Below, in pieces: positions 12,478-24,345 of a DNA stretch of 64,000 bases. The notes beneath the pieces are model-generated. The model saw only the letters and a list, made by a program, of their open reading frames with translations. It searched no databases and had not been told where the DNA came from. Source of the stretch: Pochonia chlamydosporia 170. Lineage: Eukaryota > Ascomycota > Sordariomycetes > Hypocreales > Clavicipitaceae. How positions within the stretch are numbered: the first letter of the stretch is position 1; every line of letters starts with the position of its first letter. Where the stretch lies: the NCBI RefSeq assembly GCF_001653235.2, contig NC_035793.1, positions 1,426,001-1,490,000 on the forward strand, read 5' to 3'. Position numbers and translations under genes: made by a program.

Positions 12478-12512
12478 CTATGCCTCACAAAATACGCTAT
12501 GCCTCACAGAAT
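12478..12512. repeat. 16-bp direct repeat, 3-bp spacer
   Basis: CTATGCCTCACAAAAT at 12478-12493 is repeated as CTATGCCTCACAGAAT at 12497-12512 with a single mismatch and an ACG spacer. No gene context; probably a local duplication. Confidence 0.75.
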
Positions 12513-13477
12513 GTCGATATTGACTCTGCTATACTGACCCATCTTTCGCGAGCTACTCCGTGATATGGCCAGGCCCGGAATATCATGGCGGCCCCACGAT
12601 GTCTCCCCTGTAAGGTGAGTTCATGAGAAAGAGACCAGTTAGGCCAAGCTAACATGAGATGAGACCTTGGCTGTGAAATTGCCTGCGAGACGTGAACACG
12701 TATATAGTAGGGCTGTGACAATCTTGTCTCCCACAACGATTCTTTTGAAAGCCCTTTGAACTTATGCTTGCGAGTTGATCATATACTCATGGCTAGAGAT
12801 GGACTGTTTACTTGACTCGATAACGTCTTTTTTTCTCGATATATGGTTCTGCGACTACATTGAGTCTCACGCATACGGTATCGACGGCTTACTCTTCGAC
12901 AAAAGGCCATCATATCAGCTCTTCTTCAGCCCAAGGCTGCCACAAATGTCGATCCTGTGGTGATTTATCAGACTTTCAAGATGTGTTACGGTCAGCAACT
13001 ATGGTCTACACCATGGTCGCACTCGTCCAGGCATCAACAGATACAAATATCGAAATTGACTTGATCGAGACACCTCGAAGTGCGCTCGTGCGCCATACTT
13101 AAGCATATTGATTCTCGAACTGCCAATCCCATCAGTTTCAGCAGAGCCGCTCCAGGTTTCTCTGTCAAACATGCACACAACACAAATGCTTCTTATAGGG
13201 CCTCCCGTCATCCGCTTGCACTATTGTCGACAGCGAACCATTGTCACATGGAGCTGTGAACACCGCACGAAACATATGATTCGAACAACATCGAAAATGT
13301 GGAGGAAAAAGAAGAGAATATCTTGACCATGATACTAAAATCGCATCTCAGGTATCCCGGCCTCGCTGCCTTGAACCATGCTACCTCCATGCTCCTGAAA
13401 TAAATGCCAACCAACGCCTACGCCGTTCCGCAACTGACTGCGCACCATTTCCAAGCCGTATTCCAAGAGGCGTCTTT

Positions 13478-14367
13478 CTACATCCATCTCTCATAATCGG
13501 GGAAATATCGAGTGTGGATTCTCTCCGCGTAGTCAATTATAGTCGGATAGCTTCGCACAATTTTGGCCGTCTCAGGGGCACTATGGAGAAATCGAAATGT
13601 GAGCAAAACACTACAAGAAATGTAGATTGGAGGTACAGAAGGCAATAACTGGCAGAAATTACTTACGCGGTGCAAACCAGAGCACCTACAATGAAGCCGT
13701 AAACGGCTGCATCTGCCTCGGTATACTCTGGTCCCCCCAACACCCAAAACGGCGCATCATCATCGTTGGTCTTGCTCTTTTGACGGCTACTGGTCTTGAT
13801 TGACTCGGTCAAGAGCGCATTCAAGCTATCCCAGACTTCTTCCTTGAACAGCTGCACTTCCTCGTCGGTCAGACGGCCTGTGCCCTGCTGATATAGGCCC
13901 TTGGAAATGGCGCGATACGCCATCCACCCGACCACAATCTGTAGAGGCCACGGCACGGCCGCGAGCACATTATTTCGCATCTCGTCGTAGTTATCCCACC
14001 ATTTCTCGCGCGTGCCGTAAAAGTACACCTTATCTTCCAACAGCGCGCGAATCGCGAGGTCGTGCGCTCGCTGTGCTGGCGATAGCGTGGTATTCACGTC
14101 CGGCAGCGTGCCAACGTCGACGAGATTCCGAATAATGAGGGTGGAATCGCCAAGTTTGCTTGCTACACCATCGGAGTCGGTAGACTCGACGTATGGAATC
14201 TTGCCCTTGGGTGCGGATGGAGGCGAGCCTCCTCCGAGGCTGTAGGAAACGCCGCTGAATCGTAGCCTCGCCTCGAGCTTGATAACAAATGGCGACCAAA
14301 CGTACGCGTTTTTGGGTGGTGAACCGCGGAATACCGTGAGCCGTGGGCTACCGTCGTCGCCTGCCAT
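13478..14367 (-). CDS. Metaxin/FAXC-type GST-like protein
   Basis: GST-fold protein of 267 aa related to the failed-axon-connections/Tom37-metaxin group, exons 13667-14367 and 13478-13580 on the minus strand. The N-terminal thioredoxin-like part includes SPFVIKLEARLRFSG, a loop ending KGKIPYVE (the cis-Pro element of GST folds) and LGDSTLIIRNL. The C-terminal helical part includes LLEDKVYFYGTREKW, PFWVLGGPEYTEADAAVYGF (the usual late GST_C motif) and the spliced-on tail YPTIIDYAERIHTRYFPDY. I chose the ATG at 14367; the frame is open further upstream but contains no other ATG. Fungal relatives are uncharacterised; detoxification or a mitochondrial membrane role are both possible. Confidence 0.8.
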
Positions 14368-15521
14368 GGTTTTCTTTAGTGGCGATGCTGTTGCTGATAT
14401 GGGATAACCGAGGATTGAGGTGCTTCCTGAGGGCAATGGTATTGTAGGAGGTGAGCCGTTTGATTCAATTGATGACAGTTGGCTCGGTTTGCGCCGTTCA
14501 CGCGACAAGCTACGTCAGAGCTGTCCCTGCTGTCAGCTGTCAGCTCACGATCCCAAAATAGACATGAGGGGCAGAAGTGCGGCGACCATTCATCTTGAGC
14601 ATGGTGACCAAACCATTGGCCACACAGGTTGAGTTTTGTCTGCCAATTGTTGTTTGCAATTTCCTAATTTCCACAAGCAATACGGAACACCAGAAAAAGA
14701 GCTCAAATCGGGTGATTGAACGCGTATACAAATAACGATTTACGGAAGGACGCTAATCTACAGGGTAGGTTGCAAGTACGTTGAACAAAAACCGATGAAT
14801 TGAATCCACTCTGTGCTTGACATCATGTCGCCAATTGACCACGGCTCGCCAAACCACCACCGTATCGAGAGAAAATTGGATTCAAAAAGTTGATTTGTAA
14901 CAAGAGGCTTGCATTTTTTTTTCTTTAATATGAGCAAATATACACCGTCTTGAGTCATACCGAGGCATCATACACGTATTTAGTGGTTCAGGGCGACACT
15001 CAACCTATCCATCTCGGCAATAGCACTGCAATACCAGCTTCCACAGAGCAAGATGCCCAGTCACAATGCCAGCGGGGGCAATAGCCGCCGTCAAATACCG
15101 TTTCCACGCAGTAACACGGCACGGAGATAAACTCATTTAAGAGCATTGACGCCGATTCAATCCCCACCTGCCCGAGTCTCGGCCGGGTTGAGCTCAACGG
15201 TCCGGAGAGATTTCTGTCAATCAATTAGCAAATTGATACAGGATCTACCGATTGCTGTAGGTAGGTAAGGGACAGCTGACAAAGACAATTGCCGTCCGGT
15301 CCATCCAACGATTTGATCGAGGCAAGGAAACTAGTCTAGTCGGCCCTTCTACGTTGTTTCTGGGTTATCGTCAGTGGCTTTTTTGCCTTCGAGGGTGGGG
15401 CAGAGGGGACCAGAAGCCGGAAGCTGCCAAGTTGATGAAATATTTTCTGGCTCTAGAATTGCCTCATCTTGGAACAATACTACTGACTATTATTAATACT
15501 GTCTTGAATTGAATTCGTGTG
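14368..15521. other. Intergenic region
   Basis: Divergent promoter region between the GST-like gene and the oxidoreductase. A TAGGTAGGTA string occurs near 15257-15266. No coding potential that I can support. Confidence 0.5.
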
Positions 15522-15529
15522 TATAAATA
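15522..15529 (+). promoter_or_regulatory. Probable TATA box of the Gfo/Idh/MocA gene
   Basis: TATAAATA lies 102 bases before the start codon at 15631, followed by a CT-rich leader. Position and sequence suit a core promoter element. Confidence 0.5.
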
Positions 15530-15630
15530 TACAAGGTTCCCAGACGTGGTGATTACGACATTGTCACCTCTCCAAACAGCTACCCCGCTTTAAGCTTCAA
15601 ACTATCAAGAGCTCCTACAAGACAGACAAA

Positions 15631-16778
15631 ATGGCAAGCAAAACATTCAACGTCGGTGTCGTTGGTTATGGGTAAGTCTTCAAAGATAGAAAAAGAAACA
15701 TCATCTCTACTCGTCACTAACTCACCATAGCATGTCCGCCAAAGTCTTCCACATCCCCTTCATCACCACAACCCCCCAACTCAAACTACACAGCATCGTC
15801 CAACGATCCCCCAAAGAAGGCAACTCCGCGCCGCAAGACCACCCCTCCGCCAAACACTACACAGACGTAAACCAGCTCCTCGCCGACCCCGAGGTAGACG
15901 TCGTCGTCGTCACCACCCCTCCCGACAACCACTTCCAGCTCACCAAGTCGGTCCTCCAAGCGGGCAAGCACGTCCTCACCGAGAAGCCCTTTGTCCCAAC
16001 GTCCGCCGAGGCCGAGCAGCTCATCGCCATAGCCAAGGAGAACAAGCGCCTCATCTGCGTGTACCAGAACCGCCGATGGGACACCGACTTCCTCCTCGTC
16101 AAGCACCTGGTCGAGAACGACACGCTCGGCCGCGTCGTCGAGTTCAACTCCCACTTTGACCGGTACCGCGCCACCGCGCCCGCAAACTGGAAGGGCGAGC
16201 TGGGGATCCCCTCTGGCGGAAGCGCCCTGTTCGACCTGGGCACCCACCTCATCGACCAGGCGTACGTGCTGTTTGGCATGCCGCAGGCTGTTCATGGACG
16301 GACGCTGTCCCAGCGTGCTGGAAAGCCGGACTACTTCAACCCGGATGCCGTTTCTGCTGAGCTCACGTACCCGGACGGGAAGCTCGTCAACATTCGTATC
16401 AGTGTTTTGAGCGTGGAGACGGTGCAGCCGCGGTTCTGGGTTCGTGGATACAAGGGCAGCTTTCACAAGGTCGGACTCGACCCGCAGGAGGATCAGCTCA
16501 AGGCGGGCGAGAAGCCCACTGCCGCGGGCTTCGGTGTCGATAAGCCTGAGAATATGCGCCTAGTGCTTGTTGATGACGATGGAAAGATGAGGGAGGAGAA
16601 GGTGCCGGTGTTGAAGCCTGAGACGTACATGACGTTTTATAATGCCTTCGGGAAAGCGCTTGAGAGCGGGAAGGAGGAGGACGTTCCTGTCAAGGCTTCT
16701 GAGGCGAGGGATGTATTGCGTATCATTGAGGCTGTTTTGGAGAGTGCAAAGACTGGCAAGGATATTGTCTTTGGTTAA
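15631..16778 (+). CDS. Gfo/Idh/MocA-family NAD(P)-dependent oxidoreductase
   Basis: Cytosolic dehydrogenase of 362 aa acting on a sugar, inositol or related polyol; the exact substrate cannot be told. Exons are 15631-15671 and 15731-16778, with a 59-nt intron (GTAAGT...ATAG) splitting the nucleotide-binding loop GVVGYGMSA at residues 9-17. The family's EKP signature is at 98-100 (TEKPFVP), contributing the catalytic lysine. FDLGTHLIDQA (182-190) supplies the second active-site Asp/His set of the C-terminal alpha/beta domain. Residues YQNRRWDTDF follow the pattern of bacterial YhhX-like and fungal relatives. Codon use in the middle is strongly C-biased at third positions, suggesting good expression. 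A short first exon with the Rossmann start is common in such fungal genes. Confidence 0.9.
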
Positions 16779-17236
16779 AGTGGGCTGATTAGTTTAATGA
16801 TACTGATTGAGGGCTTGAGTCGTATGTATTGAGTGCTATTGTGATGTGCATGATGAGTCGTGTGGAGATTGCTAGAACATTACAAGAGGTGGATAACTTC
16901 GTGGTTATTTGCAATGGGTACTCGGGGTTTACAAAATGAACAATTTGGATTGTATAGGATGGATCCCATGCCCGCTTCTGGTGAATTGTGATATTGTATA
17001 GCTTGTAGCCTATCCACAATGGCCAATTTTGCATACGCATGGTAAACTGCTGGTAATCACATAAGCAATCCATGTCAAACTACAACATAACCAAACGGAC
17101 TCAACACTAACAGACATTCTAGTTATTGTAATATCATTAGAAGTGCATGCCATGCTGGTATTCATCTAGCCAATAACCTGACCATCTAGTCCCAAAACCA
17201 AGTAAAGAGAAAACTCCACGTCCCGTCCCAAAGCTT
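16779..17236. other. Convergent intergenic region
   Basis: Shared 3' flank of the oxidoreductase (plus) and the phospholipase B gene (minus). AT-rich; no feature beyond probable untranslated ends. Confidence 0.4.
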
Positions 17237-19437
17237 TTACAAATTGAACGCCGTAACAGCCATAACAAAAAGCCCCATAGTCGTCATCATCGTACTCAAC
17301 CCCTGACTCGCAGCATCCGAGCTCTTCGTAAGGATGGGCTTCCCGTAGAGATTCGGCACATACGGCGCGGGCTTGGTCTCGTTCAGTGTTCCGTTCCAGC
17401 AATAGTGCGTAAAGCACTGGCGGCACTTGTCAGGCACAGTGGTTTTGGTCCGCTCAAAGCTGCGAGCGAGCATGGCGCAGCCAACGCACACGGCCCAGTC
17501 CGAGTCTCGCGTGCTGTTGAGTTGTGTGGCAACCGCCCAGCCGTTTTGGATGATGGCATCTCGCTCGTCGGACTTGATGGCCATTTGGAAAGTCGATATA
17601 TTAGATTGGTAGATATAGGGGTAGTTGGGGATGTAGACGATGAGAGGCGACGGGGTCGTCAGATTAGACGAGTTGCAGCCAAAGAAGACTGGCTTTGTGT
17701 TGAGACCCAGATTGATGAATGTGTCTTTGCCTGGGACTGGTGGGAATCCCGTCCCGTTGGAGATGGAGCTCTGCAAAGAACGTTCGTAAGAGGCAATGGC
17801 GGATGCTCCGTCCGGCCAGCTGCTATCTGTGTCGGCGGAAGAGTCGATTGAGAAGACCACGTCGACATTTCTTTCCCGGAACAAGTGAGGGTGGTAGGGC
17901 ACGTTCTGCAGATCCTCACCACCGTCGACAAGTGTCAGGCGGGTTTCATTGGCGCTGGGGTTGTTGGCCGTGTTCCAGCCCTTGAACGGGTTGGGCGTCC
18001 AGTCTGCAATGTCGTTGCTTTTGTCGCCGAGAGTGTTCAAGAAGGAGGTTAGAGCCTCGACGATGAACTTGGGAATGTCATCTGGGACATATCTGCTGTT
18101 GCCGTCCTTGATATAGAGGACGATCTGGTTGAATAAACTACTTGAGGTGCCCATGACGAATCCAGCATTGTCAAAGCCAACGATGCACTTCTCCTTGTCG
18201 GGAATTGAACCGTTGGTGAAATTTGAGCCGACGTACTGAAGCGGGATGAAGCCCTGAAGAGACGGGTCAAAGGAGCCGAACTCCCAAGGCGAAAACTCAA
18301 AAATGGTCGAGTTGGACGCAATAATCTTTTGTCCAGGGGCGCGACCGTCGGCAATGATGAACGGAAGCGGGTTCTTCCCGGATGAGAAATCCGGGTCGTT
18401 GGCGATGGAGGAGAATGTATATCCAGGACCGCCGTTGGTTGCATTGATGAGCTGATAAGAAAGCATACGGCCCCAATAGTCGGTGATGGAACGGTCGAAG
18501 CCTGCATTATCCTTGGCCTCTACGTCGTCAAGAATCTCTCTATAGTATTGCAACAGACTGTACTGCTGGGGACCTGTGCGCAACGAGTGGTTAGCATGCT
18601 TGTTCACGCAGAGATACAAGGCCCGTCACATTGTTGGTACATACCCTTGAGGATGGAGTCGTCAAACTGCCAGATTTCCGGCGCATTGACGGCGTCCTGA
18701 ACTGAGGTAAAGTTGTTGGTATACATGCTACCCACCAGCCAACTACCACCAGAGAGACCAGAAATATATGTTGCACTCTGAAGCAAGCCGCCCAAGTTGC
18801 CCTTGGTCTCACTGCCTGTCGACCGACTATCCCACGCAGCGACAGCACCGGCGCCGTTCAGCATGGCGCGGTAACCGCCTCCAGAGACAGCCAATCCAAT
18901 GTTTGGCAGCGCGGTCGGGTCGCTCGTCGCATTCTTGAGATAGGCGTCGCTGTCGAAGTTGGGAATGGCAATGCGCTTCAAGAATTTGCGAATCGGCGTA
19001 ACGGTCTCGTTTCGGCGCTTCGGAATCCATTCCTTTTCCTGTGACGACAGACTGCTGCCATCTCGCACTTTTGGACGGGTTTTGGGGCAGTTGACTGGGG
19101 ACGGCGCATATCCCTTTGGTGATTGATTTGTGGCTCTATTGATGAGGTATGTGTCGCGGATAACGTCTGCAGATTCGGAAGGGCTATATTGGTGAGGTAA
19201 ATCTGCAAGAGAAGGGTAGAAAGCGTTAGCAATGATGCCGCTTGTGCTTCGAGGCGTGTGATGGCGGCGTCTGGTGTTGTGGCCGCTGCCTCGAGACGAC
19301 GTTGTTGGAAACATACAATTTGGAGCTGCATCGAGATCCCAGGATGTTGGTGGTTCAGCAACGGCTGCCGCAACTTGGGCGGGAGCAAGCGCCGTCGCTG
19401 CGGCTAGCAGCAGCGACAGTTGACTTCGGATGGCCAT
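17237..19437 (-). CDS. Lysophospholipase / phospholipase B, probably GPI-anchored
   Basis: Secreted or cell-surface enzyme that removes acyl chains from (lyso)phospholipids; 671 aa, normal for fungal Plb. Exons on the minus strand are 19317-19437, 18645-19202 and 17237-18573. A signal peptide is followed by the cPLA2-type catalytic domain: SGGGYRAML (oxyanion Arg152), the nucleophile elbow GLSGGSW (Ser191) and LVDGGEDLQNVP with the catalytic Asp. A run of cysteines (CVGCAML, CRQC, YCW) precedes a tail with a hydrophobic end (MGLFVMAVTAFNL) suitable for GPI attachment. Many N-x-S/T sites are present. Intron 1 (19203-19316) could alternatively end at a second in-phase acceptor (CTGCAG), which would remove a few residues near 42-52. 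The 71-nt second intron is clear. Confidence 0.9.
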
Positions 19438-21710
19438 TTGCCTCTCTTGCCGTGTCGCAAAATCAATTGAACAGGCAGCGAGAGAGGCGAAAAGAAATAC
19501 CAGATAAAAGAGAGTTGGAACTGGGGACTTTGGATCGGATCGGTTGACGGGCAACACGAGGGAGCCGAGGAATTATAAGTAATACCAGACCAGACATGGA
19601 CGCGGACATGGGCCATTTGATTCAAACGGACCAGACATGGAGCCAAGCAGATCAATGATTGATGAATGCACTGTGAGGTCCCAGTGCCAGTCTTAGTCTG
19701 GTGCTCCAGTTCTTCACTCCAGTTCCCGAGGCGCTGTCCAGTCGTTGTGCCAGTCGTTGGTCTAGCGCCTGGGCTCCAATGTTGGCGGTCTTGGCGGGCG
19801 AGACGCTAACATCAAGTTGAATGAGCACAGCACAAGCTCCAGTCTGATCATTGATGTCAAATTCACCGACCACATGCAGACATTTGATGGATCCAGTAGC
19901 CGCAGCATGTCAAGTTCGATTTTGATGGATCATGCTGAGTCAATCCATCAATGTCCACTTTGATCGGGTCGCGCGGATGCGATGTGGTCGGTCTGGTACT
20001 GTAGCCTTATGCAGATGACTGACTGGAATTCGCAATCATGGATGTGCCAAGGAGAAAAGATTCAGTGGGAAATTAATCAAGCACCAGGCTGTACTTGCTA
20101 TGTTCAAACAAAGCAATCAAGCAAGCCAGCAATGCCCATTCACCAGCCCTGCTGAAAGCATAGGACGTACGCCACCGGGCGACAATAGAGCCTGGTCGTC
20201 ATTGTCGCCGATTGCCACACAAGACAGCGAACCAACATCCAGACACATCAGGACTTCTTGGCGCTCGGAAACATTTTGCTTCAACCAGGCTTCATCTCGC
20301 CATCGACTCAACTTTCTTCGGTCCTGACAACAGCATTCTCGGTCACCCAACATCCGAAACGATACATGAATATGCATGCACCGCAGTCCCCTCGTCATCT
20401 TCACTCGGTACCTGTCCGGAGCACAACATACAGCCACCTCCCGAGCAAACTCAAACTGCAAAAGTCTATGTCGATCTCACAGCGAAACCCAGGCCAACGC
20501 TGACCAACCTGGCATGCAACAGTCCGGTGCATGCGTCCCCGAGGCAATGATGTGCCCTGGGAGCCGCTCATAAGTTCCAGCAGCTTTGCCAAGACTAAAA
20601 AGCACCCGAGATTGCGCAAACCTACGTAACAGGAGGTGTCACTGGGAGCCTCGAACGGCCCGTGGAGGACTTGGCATAGCCTTCTATGCTCCCTCAAGCT
20701 GCAGGTGAGCAAACTGACAGCTGAACTGTTTGGGACCAGTTCTGTGTTGGTCATCCAAAAGAGCAGACATAAGAGACCATGTGTGCTGTGAGTGAAAATT
20801 TGGCATCAAGTTCTGTTTCTGTGACGTGTTCTGAGCCATCACGCTGCAGCTATAGTGAGACTGACGTGAGATGTGCGGCATGTATTCTGCACTCCACAAA
20901 GCGGACTTCCAAATCCTACGATAGACCGATGGCCTGTGCTTCTGTGAATAGTAGAGCACTCAAGCACTATCTGAAACAAGCCCCTAGTTGGCGGAGTGAA
21001 ACTTGCGCGTGACGACATAAGCCGGGATAGGTCCTTGACCTTGTTATAGTTATGGTAATCTTGCCACAACTGCAAATGGGATACTGTCAATCACTGACCA
21101 CCAGCACTACAACACATGGAACTCTTTGATCATCACTCATAAAAGTGGTCACGGTCAAGTTCCAGAAGAGGTGAAGCTGAGCACCCAACATCCCTGAGAC
21201 CTCGCAGGTCTTGCTTGTGACACAATCTGCGTGAAGCCGCGAGCTCAACACGGCCAAACATTCATATGGTACCACCGAATCCAAGTCTACCAATATGGAT
21301 ATCTGCACTTTACAATAATTTGGACGACCCATTACGATGCAACTGGCAGCCCAGATGTGCGGGCTTCCTCTGAGGCTACTTGGGAATCTTTGTTACGCCA
21401 GGGTGAGACTACAGCGGTGACCCAACCGACATTGCCGGATTTCCGTATTACTCCAAGTCTTGTCATTGACCAACAGAACATGACACAACCAGTACGGGCC
21501 TGGCCTTTATTGCTCCGTACTCCATAGTCACTTTGTAAACGAGACACACCATACGGAGTACGACACTGTAGAATGGGGTATCAATTTGCGCCATAAATAA
21601 GCCAATACGCTATGCAACACTCCAAATTTTTGCCAGTATGCACCACCCGAATAACCTCACCATGGCAGAAATATCCCTCGGAATCGTCGCTTCACGCATC
21701 TTCTGATCTT
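19438..21710. other. Gene-poor intergenic region
   Basis: 2.3 kb between the phospholipase B promoter and the 3' end of the NAD kinase gene. Contains two TACGGAGTA/TACTCCGTA motifs (21513-21524, 21552-21561). Short frames around 20.1-20.8 kb overlap one another on both strands and show no family features. Confidence 0.5.
21513..21561. repeat. Inverted pair of TACGGAGTA motifs
   Basis: CTCCGTACTCCA at 21513-21524 and TACGGAGTA at 21552-21560 are the two orientations of the same short repeat, separated by about 27 bases. The identical unit occurs at 10065-10080 and 10300-10308. Confidence 0.6.
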
Positions 21711-23147
21711 CTAGTCAGAGAATTCGTCGCTTGGTGGCTCCCTCCCAAACGGATGATTAAATTTCAAAAGCCCATTCAGCCCGCCTACCCACGGATCGTC
21801 GTCCTCCGTACGAATTACGCAGGGCACGCCGCCATGCCATTCTTCCCCTGGGCCAGCTCTACCCACAAATTCGCCCTCTACTCGAATCTCTGATCCCGGC
21901 AGGACTCCGGCGCATCGCTTGCCATCAATGTTTAGGTCTAGTTCCCGACCCCTATTCTTTGGACTCATACGCAATGTGACCTTTGTGTCCAGGGGAAGTA
22001 CCAATGATCTAAAGCTTAGACTGCAAGGGGAGATGGGCGTGATGAGTAGAGACTTGACCAGCGGGTGCACAATGGGTCCTCCCGCACTGAGACTATATGC
22101 GGTCGAACCTGTTGGTGTACTGATGAGAATACCGTCTGCGATTGTTTCGGTTAAAAAGTGGCCATTTTGGTATATATCGATGACGGCTAAGTGTGGGTGA
22201 GATCCTCTGTGGACAGATATCTCATTGATGGCACGGAGAGATGGCGAGGGTTCCTTAGTTCCTGCTATGCTGGATGTGTGCTCGCTAGCGAGCGTATCGG
22301 ATACGGAGTGATTGATGTTGTCTCCAGTTTGATCAAAAATATCAGCCTTGATGCGATGTCGCAACAAAATCTTGGACGCCCTGTTGATGCCGAGACTCTT
22401 CCCACGCAGTCTGTCCCAACCAGCATAATCAGAAGGAGCACTACTCGCAAGATGTCCGCCTCTCCCATTATCTATGGGAACAGCAGCGTCCTGCACCGAG
22501 GCCACGTCGCTTCCGCTCATATACATCTCCCTCCACGCCTTCTTATGCTCGCCGAAGTCCCATTCTCCGAGGAACCCCAGTGTGCCCATGCTAAACGACA
22601 GAATGGGGGGTACCGAGCCATGGAGCTTGAATAAACTTGCCGCTCGCAGCACAGTTCCATCTCCACCGAAAGTGGCAATGACATCGATTTTATCCGCAAT
22701 GTTGGAGCGACTGTCAGAAACGTAGATGGGGAATGGGAGGTGGTTGCGAATAACGGCAGCGATGCGTGGCTCCACGACGAGGTTTACATCTGGGTAATCG
22801 GTACGAATGTGTTTGGCAAATTTGATGACAGACTCGGTTACTTCGGGCGAGTAAAGCTTCTGGACGAGAAGCAGATTTCGAGGTGGGCGTGGCCAATGGA
22901 GGGACAGAAGTGACGAGCCAGGTTTCGTGCTCTGGAGGTATCGTGGGAAGGTTCGTTCGGGGAGATCGTTGACGCTGTGAACTTCTGCGCTGCGCAGAGG
23001 AGTGCTGGTCGTGAAGCAGCGATGGAAGGCGGAAAATGACGTTCGTGACACCATCCGTCTTGGGCATCGGGATGCTTGAGCTCTGCCTTGGACTCTGGAC
23101 TGACGAGTGGAGGCGACCACTGCTTGCAATAGTCTACGCCTGGACAT
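21711..23147 (-). CDS. NAD(H) kinase, mitochondrial POS5-like
   Basis: ATP-NAD(H) kinase producing NADP(H); 478 aa in one exon. The start codon at 23147 is chosen because the next upstream in-frame codons lack ATG. The first 50 residues are rich in Arg and Ser and nearly free of acidic residues (MSRRRLLQ..., RCFTTSTPLRSAEV), as expected of a mitochondrial targeting sequence, which favours the Pos5 type over cytosolic Utr1. The kinase core shows FGGDGTVLRAA (GGDGT at 161-165), MGTLGFLGEW, ISTPTGSTAYSLSAGGP and a C-terminal DLNIDGK. A variable, Ser-rich stretch sits between these halves, as in other fungal members. The mitochondrial assignment is an inference. Confidence 0.88.
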   Translation of the reverse strand: MSRRRLLQAVVASTRQSRVQGRAQASRCPRRMVSRTSFSAFHRCFTTSTPLRSAEVHSVNDLPERTFPRYLQSTKPGSSLLSLHWPRPPRNLLLVQKLYSPEVTESVIKFAKHIRTDYPDVNLVVEPRIAAVIRNHLPFPIYVSDSRSNIADKIDVIATFGGDGTVLRAASLFKLHGSVPPILSFSMGTLGFLGEWDFGEHKKAWREMYMSGSDVASVQDAAVPIDNGRGGHLASSAPSDYAGWDRLRGKSLGINRASKILLRHRIKADIFDQTGDNINHSVSDTLASEHTSSIAGTKEPSPSLRAINEISVHRGSHPHLAVIDIYQNGHFLTETIADGILISTPTGSTAYSLSAGGPIVHPLVKSLLITPISPCSLSFRSLVLPLDTKVTLRMSPKNRGRELDLNIDGKRCAGVLPGSEIRVEGEFVGRAGPGEEWHGGVPCVIRTEDDDPWVGGLNGLLKFNHPFGREPPSDEFSD

Positions 23148-24345
23148 GTTTGCATACCATTGTCTCCTAGACAAGAAGTGTAGGAAAAGTAGAAGCAGGA
23201 TTAGAGGTAGACACGCGGCACGGTGCGACTAAGGTCCCGCCTTCAAATATGATAACATCCACCGCAACGTGGAAGAAGTTAGAGTTTGTGTTGAAAGGAA
23301 CCTGAATGCTGTGAGCCGTTCTCCAAAAGCTTCTCAGTCCTGTAGAAGATCGGCTAGTGACGCGACCTTGGTGCTTGCTAGTGGACGACTGGATTCAACC
23401 TTGAGCATTGACCGCCTGCCTAATTCTGCCACCACACCAGACTATTTACGGAAACAGGCATCACAACCTCAACGTCATAAAACGGCGTCGAGTGCGGTGC
23501 TGTGGGAGATGGAATCGAAATACATCACAGGAGTGAAATCCCATCTTGGCTTTATATAAATCAGCTACCGTAAGTTTGATGGATGGCTCAAATGCCCTTT
23601 TGCATCACTTAGCGGCCATCATGATCTCATCTCAAACAACAGCTGAAGCTCTACGAAGTACCCCGCCACTGATTTCCACGATTGCGGCTCTCGGGACAAA
23701 GAGCTCTGTAAATAAGCGACTCTGATTGGTCGCCTGCCAGGTCAGCTGGAGCCCTTCAGTGCACACGTCCGCCATTTCCAGGCAGCTCCTGGCCCAAAGA
23801 AGCGCTGGAGGCTGCATGTCACCACGTCACATGCACCGTCGCCTTATGTCTGGGTCTGCTTCGGGACGACAGGCACGAACGCTCAGTTTCTCCAACATCA
23901 GGCTTCTCCCTCTACACGCGCCGCCAGGAACACCAGGACTTAGTCCTTCTTTGATTCTAGCATCTGGTGAACGGGGCAAGCAGGTCAGGTGTGCGCTGGT
24001 TGATACACCTGATCGATGCCACGCGATTACAAGTCTCCACGATCAAATACTATATCTTGCATGCATTCACAACACCACATCGAATATCTGGTTGATCCAA
24101 CCACCCACTAGACTCAGCGAAACTCGGGCTGTCTGCAAGGTACGCGCTTATGCACCGTGTCACATAGATATGAGAGCGACTCTTACTTTAACCCAAGCAT
24201 AATTTTGCTGTCGTCTTCAACGTTTGCCATCAACTGATCATCATCCGTGCAGAGTCCGCTTCATTCTCCATCCGGCGATTCCGCCCAGACCACTCTTGGG
24301 TGAAAACAGTAGCAACTGACAGCCAACTCACTCTCCTGGTCCAAC
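23148..24345. other. Divergent intergenic region
   Basis: 1.2 kb between the NAD kinase and acyltransferase starts, presumably both promoters. Several frames of 60-160 codons cross it, but none has a domain or splice support. Confidence 0.5.

Larger units (their letters stand above)
7841..13477. other. Large gene-poor region
   Basis: About 5.6 kb without a supported gene, the longest gap in the window. The left edge should contain the CFEM promoter. It holds a 9-bp-unit microsatellite (9845-9877), a 12-bp palindrome (9296-9307), TACGGAGTA-type motifs (10065-10080, 10300-10308) and a direct repeat (12478-12512). Open frames up to 187 codons show no domains, signal peptides or splice-linked continuations. 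Confidence 0.5.

Noticed and set aside
15786..16466. 226-codon minus-strand frame
   Set aside because: Antisense shadow of the Gfo/Idh/MocA gene caused by its strong third-position C bias.
17405..17985. Plus-strand frames of 148 and 88 codons
   Set aside because: They are antisense shadows of the phospholipase B coding exon.
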